DNA from: Mucilaginibacter sp. dw_454
Lineage (GTDB): Bacteria; Bacteroidota; Bacteroidia; Sphingobacteriales; Sphingobacteriaceae
Direction: 5' to 3'
Length of the DNA stretch: 64,000 nucleotides
Assembly (NCBI RefSeq): GCF_018449775.1
Contig: NZ_JAAVVB010000002.1
Span: forward strand, 682,001-746,000
Shown here: positions 60,697-64,000 of the stretch, piece after piece
Numbering within the stretch: the first letter of the stretch is position 1
Layout of the letters: the number at the start of each line of letters is the position of its first letter
Notes under the pieces: model-generated
Told to the model about the DNA's origin: nothing
The model's input: the letters and a program-made list of their open reading frames with translations, nothing else
Databases searched by the model: none
Position numbers and translations under genes: made by a program

Positions 60697-63129
60697 ATGC
60701 CCGAAACTACAAATCCAGGTACCAGTAAAATAGATCTTGCTGAACTGAGTTTTGATGATTTCAAGAACGTGGTGATTAATGATTACCGCATAGCTTACGA
60801 AAGTCGACAGGCAAGCCTGATCGGACGCCGTGAGGTACTGACGGGTAAAGCCAAGTTTGGCATATTTGGCGACGGTAAAGAAGTTGCCCAGTTGGCTATG
60901 GCCAAAGCCTTCCGTAAAGGCGACTGGCGCGCGGGCTATTACCGCGACCAAACTTTCATGTTTGCTACAGGCATGAGTAACCTGACTGATTTTTTCGCTC
61001 AACTATATGCTAACCCGGATATTGAAGTAGAGCCTGCATCAGGCGGCAGGCAAATGAACTGCCACTTTGCTACCCGTTTTATTAATGAGGATGGGAGCTG
61101 GAAAAACCAGGTAGATAGCCTGAATTGCTCGGCAGATATGTCGACTACCGGCGGGCAGATGCCACGTTTGCTGGGTTTGGCTTTTGCTTCAAAGCTTTAT
61201 CGCCAAAACAAAGAACTGGCGGGATCAAACCAGTTTTCTGTTAACGGCAACGAGGTTGCTTTCGGTACCATTGGTAATGGAGCTACTTCCGAGGGTTTGT
61301 TCTTCGAAGTATTTAATGCTGCCGGGGTGTTGCAGGTACCTATGGCTATTTCTGTTTGGGATGATGCTTACGCGATATCTGTCCCTGCTGATCTGCAAAC
61401 TACTAAAGGAGATATATCTGAGATACTAAAAGGCTTCCAGCGGGAAGATGGTACCAACGGATACGAAATATTTAAAGTTCGCGGCTGGGACTATGTAGCC
61501 CTTTGCGAGACTTATGAACGCGCTATAGCTTACTGCCGTACAGAACATGTACCGGTGCTGATCCACGTTGTGGAGATGACACAGCCGCAGGGGCATTCTA
61601 CTTCCGGTTCGCACGAGCGTTACAAAAGCAAGGACCGTTTAACCTGGGAAGGGGAGTATGATTGCTTACTTAAAATGCGCGAATGGATGATCGAGTCGGC
61701 TATTATTACCGAGGATGATCTGAGCTTTTTAGAGGATGAGGCCAAAAAACATGTACGCGAATGCCAGCGCTCAGCCTGGGATAACCTGGCTGCCCGCGTA
61801 AAAATAGAGATTGATGAAACTGTAAACCTGATTGACCAACTGGCGCAGGTATCGGCCCATCACAATGAGTTGGATGCGCTAAATGCCGAGTTATTGGCTT
61901 GCGTTGACCCGGGTAGAAAAGATACTACCACCGCGGTGCGTAAAGCGTTAAGATTAACCGTTAGGGAGTCATCCGAAGAGAAAAATGCTTTAAGCAATTG
62001 GCTGGAGCGCGAGAACGATAAAAATGCTGATCGCTTTAATTCAAAACTGTTCAGCAATTCGCCGCAATCGCCATTAAAAATAAAAGAAACGCCTGCAGAA
62101 TATGCAGACGAACCGCAGCTGCTTGACGGCCGCGAGATATTAAACGCCTGTTTCGATGCCAACTTTACCCGCGATAAAAAGATCGTAGCTTTTGGCGAGG
62201 ATGTTGGCGCCATAGGCGATGTGAACCAGGGCTTCGCGGGGTTACAAAGTAAATATGGTCAGTTGCGTATTACCGATACAGGTATTCGCGAGTCGGCTAT
62301 TATTGGTAAGGGTATGGGCCTGGCTATGCGTGGCCTGAAACCTATTGCCGAGATTCAATATGTAGATTATGTGCTTTACGGTATTACTGTATTGAGCGAC
62401 GATTTGGCCAGTTTAAGTTACCGTACCGCCGGTGGTCAAAAAGCCCCGCTTATTATACGTACCCGCGGGCATCGCCTGGAAGGTATCTGGCACTCAGGTT
62501 CGCCGATGGGGATTATTTTGAATGCTATGCGCGGGTTGCATGTGTGTGTACCCCGCGATATGACACAGGCTGCCGGTATGTACAACACCCTGCTGCGTGG
62601 CGACGAGCCTGCTATTGTAGTAGAATGTCTAAACGGATATCGCCTGAAAGAAAAATTGCCTTCAAATGTAGGCGAGTTTACGGTGCCATTAGGCAAAGCC
62701 GAGATTTTGCGCGAAGGTGCGGATATGACTGTGGTGTCTTACGGCTCTACTTTACGGGTGGTTTTAGAAGCTGCCGTTGAATTAGAAAAACTGGGTATTC
62801 ATATCGAAGTGATCGATCCACAAACTTTATATCCTTTTGATATTGATAACATATGTGGCAACTCGTTATATAAAACTAATAAATTGTTGGTGGTTGACGA
62901 GGATTTACCGGGTGCAGCTTCAGCCTATATCTTGCGTAACATCATCGAATCGCAAAAAGGATACTATGCTTTAGATTCGCCGCCGCGTACCTTGACCGCT
63001 AAAGATCATCGCCCGCCTTACGGTTCGGATGGTGATTACTTTACCAAACCATCGGTTGATGATGTGGTAGAGATAGTTTATGGCATGATGAGCGATAGCA
63101 ATCCAAGCACCTATCCGCCGATATATTAA
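60697..63129 (+). CDS. 2-oxoacid dehydrogenase E1, fused alpha and beta subunits
   Basis: 810 residues. The alpha half (about 20-400) has the thiamine-diphosphate E1 pattern (YYRDQTFMFATGMSN, GTIGNGATSEGLFFEVFNAAG, VWDDAYAISVP, GHSTSGSHERY). The beta half (about 475-800) has ILNACFDANFTRDKKIVAFGEDVG, IRESAIIGKGMGLAMRG, HRLEGIWHSGSPMG, and a transketolase C-terminal domain. Fused E1 of this kind acts on branched-chain 2-oxoacids or pyruvate in a lipoyl-dependent complex. The other subunits (E2, E3) are not in the window. Confidence 0.92.
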   Translation: MPETTNPGTSKIDLAELSFDDFKNVVINDYRIAYESRQASLIGRREVLTGKAKFGIFGDGKEVAQLAMAKAFRKGDWRAGYYRDQTFMFATGMSNLTDFFAQLYANPDIEVEPASGGRQMNCHFATRFINEDGSWKNQVDSLNCSADMSTTGGQMPRLLGLAFASKLYRQNKELAGSNQFSVNGNEVAFGTIGNGATSEGLFFEVFNAAGVLQVPMAISVWDDAYAISVPADLQTTKGDISEILKGFQREDGTNGYEIFKVRGWDYVALCETYERAIAYCRTEHVPVLIHVVEMTQPQGHSTSGSHERYKSKDRLTWEGEYDCLLKMREWMIESAIITEDDLSFLEDEAKKHVRECQRSAWDNLAARVKIEIDETVNLIDQLAQVSAHHNELDALNAELLACVDPGRKDTTTAVRKALRLTVRESSEEKNALSNWLERENDKNADRFNSKLFSNSPQSPLKIKETPAEYADEPQLLDGREILNACFDANFTRDKKIVAFGEDVGAIGDVNQGFAGLQSKYGQLRITDTGIRESAIIGKGMGLAMRGLKPIAEIQYVDYVLYGITVLSDDLASLSYRTAGGQKAPLIIRTRGHRLEGIWHSGSPMGIILNAMRGLHVCVPRDMTQAAGMYNTLLRGDEPAIVVECLNGYRLKEKLPSNVGEFTVPLGKAEILREGADMTVVSYGSTLRVVLEAAVELEKLGIHIEVIDPQTLYPFDIDNICGNSLYKTNKLLVVDEDLPGAASAYILRNIIESQKGYYALDSPPRTLTAKDHRPPYGSDGDYFTKPSVDDVVEIVYGMMSDSNPSTYPPIY

Positions 63130-63154
63130 TCGAACAAAAAAATAAATTTATATA

Positions 63155-63183
63155 ATGAGTGACCTAACCGGTCGCTCATTTTT
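63155..63183 (+). terminator. Terminator after the E1 gene
   Basis: ATGAGTGACC / GGTCGCTCAT stem followed by TTTTT. Confidence 0.82.
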
Positions 63184-63201
63184 CTTTTAAACTATTTACC
63201 T

Positions 63202-63777
63202 ATGAATATCGAATTTTCTGAAATATCTAACATTATAAAAAATCGCCGCACCACAAAGCCATTCATGATGAATGGCCAAAAAGCCACGAACGAGCAAATT
63301 AACCAACTCTTAGAACTGGCCGACTGGGCACCAAACCACGGCTTAACTGAGCCCTGGCGCTTTACGGTATACTCAAACCCCGCAGACTTTTGTCAGGCTC
63401 ACGCCGAATTGTACAAGCAAAACACACCGCCCAACGAATTTGCACAGGGCGTTTATGACAACCTTTCACATCAGGGTGATCAAGCATCGCATGTAATTGT
63501 AGCGGTAATGCAGCGGGGCAATTTGCCTAAGATCCCCGCATTCGAAGAATTGGCGGCTACTGCCTGTGCGGTACAGAATATCTTACTGGGCGCTACTGCG
63601 GCGGGCCTGGCGTCTTATTGGGGTACCGGCGGCATGATACTAAAACCCGCGATGCGTACGTTTTTAAACTTACGCGACGAGGATGAGGTAATGGGCGTGG
63701 TATACCTGGGCTATGCTGATGAGCAGCCGCAAGGTGTAAGGCAAATTCCGCTGTCCGAAAAGGTTAAGTGGGCGTAA
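63202..63777 (+). CDS. Nitroreductase-family flavoprotein
   Basis: 191 residues. FMN-binding features: IIKNRRTTKPF at the start, LELADWAPNHGLTEPWRF, TACAVQNILLGATAAGLASYWGTGG and EVMGVVYLGYA. Short nitroreductases of this type reduce nitro compounds, quinones or dehydro-intermediates with NAD(P)H, as dimers. Single gene 72 bp after the E1 gene behind a terminator. Confidence 0.92.
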   Translation: MNIEFSEISNIIKNRRTTKPFMMNGQKATNEQINQLLELADWAPNHGLTEPWRFTVYSNPADFCQAHAELYKQNTPPNEFAQGVYDNLSHQGDQASHVIVAVMQRGNLPKIPAFEELAATACAVQNILLGATAAGLASYWGTGGMILKPAMRTFLNLRDEDEVMGVVYLGYADEQPQGVRQIPLSEKVKWA

Positions 63778-63892
63778 GCACAACTTTTTGTCCACCTGTT
63801 TCGTATATTCAGTAGTTATTTAATCTGAGTATAATTGTTTTGTTGGATTTTAAATAATTGTTAATAAAATTTATTTATTAGTAAATATTGTG

Positions 63893-63900
63893 TATATTTG
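63893..63900 (+). promoter_or_regulatory. -7 box TATATTTG upstream of the last gene
   Basis: TATATTTG in an AT-rich region, 64 bp before ATG 63965. Confidence 0.5.
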
Positions 63901-63964
63901 TATACCAATTGTACCAGCTCACACCTGATTTTTATTAACTATTGAATTTAAAACTCAAAAGAAT

Positions 63965-64000
63965 ATGAGAAAACATTTTTGGTGGATAGGTTGCGTTTCG
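63965..64000 (+). CDS. Start of a gene cut by the window edge
   Basis: ATG 63965 followed by RKHFWWIGCVS, which looks like the beginning of a signal peptide. Only 12 codons are visible; product unknown. Confidence 0.4.
   Translation, partial: MRKHFWWIGCVS

Noticed and set aside
1..64000. CRISPR arrays, tRNA or rRNA genes, IS elements with transposase
   Set aside because: Looked for regular repeats with spacers, tRNA-like cloverleafs and DDE transposase motifs; none seen apart from the tmRNA.

Overview
The window looks like the chromosome of a Bacteroidota species, most likely a Sphingobacteriaceae member (Mucilaginibacter/Pedobacter type; genus is a guess). Evidence: SusC/SusD pairs, an ECF sigma/FecR pair, promoters of the TAnnTTTG type, Bacteroides-type conjugation genes, and a tmRNA with the tag GENNYALAA. 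Everything left of the tmRNA (about 1-56.1 kb) reads as one or more integrative conjugative elements inserted at the 3' end of the tmRNA gene. To the right (56.5-64 kb) are ordinary housekeeping genes.

Layout. 1-10 kb is a defence island: a McrB-like ATPase (cut by the window edge), an HNH nuclease, a five-gene minus-strand restriction-modification operon (BstYI/BglII-like nuclease, Vsr repair nuclease, XRE controller, cytosine-5 methyltransferase, second BglII-like nuclease), an Mrr-like nuclease, an unknown protein, and an adjacent HEPN plus PD-(D/E)XK gene pair. 10.0-11.6 kb holds an excisionase-like HTH gene and a tyrosine recombinase whose conserved N-terminus has no start codon and lies in the -1 frame behind a poly-A slippery site.

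11.6-35.6 kb is metabolic cargo: ECF sigma factor, then a four-gene block (HxlR regulator, NmrA-like reductase, esterase, SnoaL-like), then FecR, SusC with STN domain, SusD, two thiol-redox proteins, a DUF4369-like protein, a sugar MFS transporter, a PhyH dioxygenase, a TIM-barrel isomerase, a phosphodiesterase, a large zinc metalloprotease, and an L-threonine dehydrogenase plus 2-amino-3-ketobutyrate ligase-like pair interleaved with AraC and TetR regulators. I read this as outer-membrane uptake of an unknown polymer or glyco-/peptide substrate, its hydrolysis, and central catabolism.

35.8-56.1 kb is the conjugation module: RteC regulator, a phospholipase-D-like protein, traE-F-G, a lipoprotein, three related secreted proteins, traJ-K-L-M and a fused accessory protein. 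No relaxase, coupling protein or TraN is visible. An AT-rich solitary PD-(D/E)XK gene sits behind the tra operon, followed by about 600 bp of structured non-coding DNA, a small-gene operon ending in a J-domain protein, ORF6N and DUF1016 genes, and the integrase next to the tmRNA.

56.1-64 kb: tmRNA, serine hydrolase, a tiny CxxC protein, class I aminotransferase, DUF1573 protein, a fused alpha/beta 2-oxoacid dehydrogenase E1, a nitroreductase, and the start of one more gene. All family assignments are by reading the translated sequence; no database search was run.
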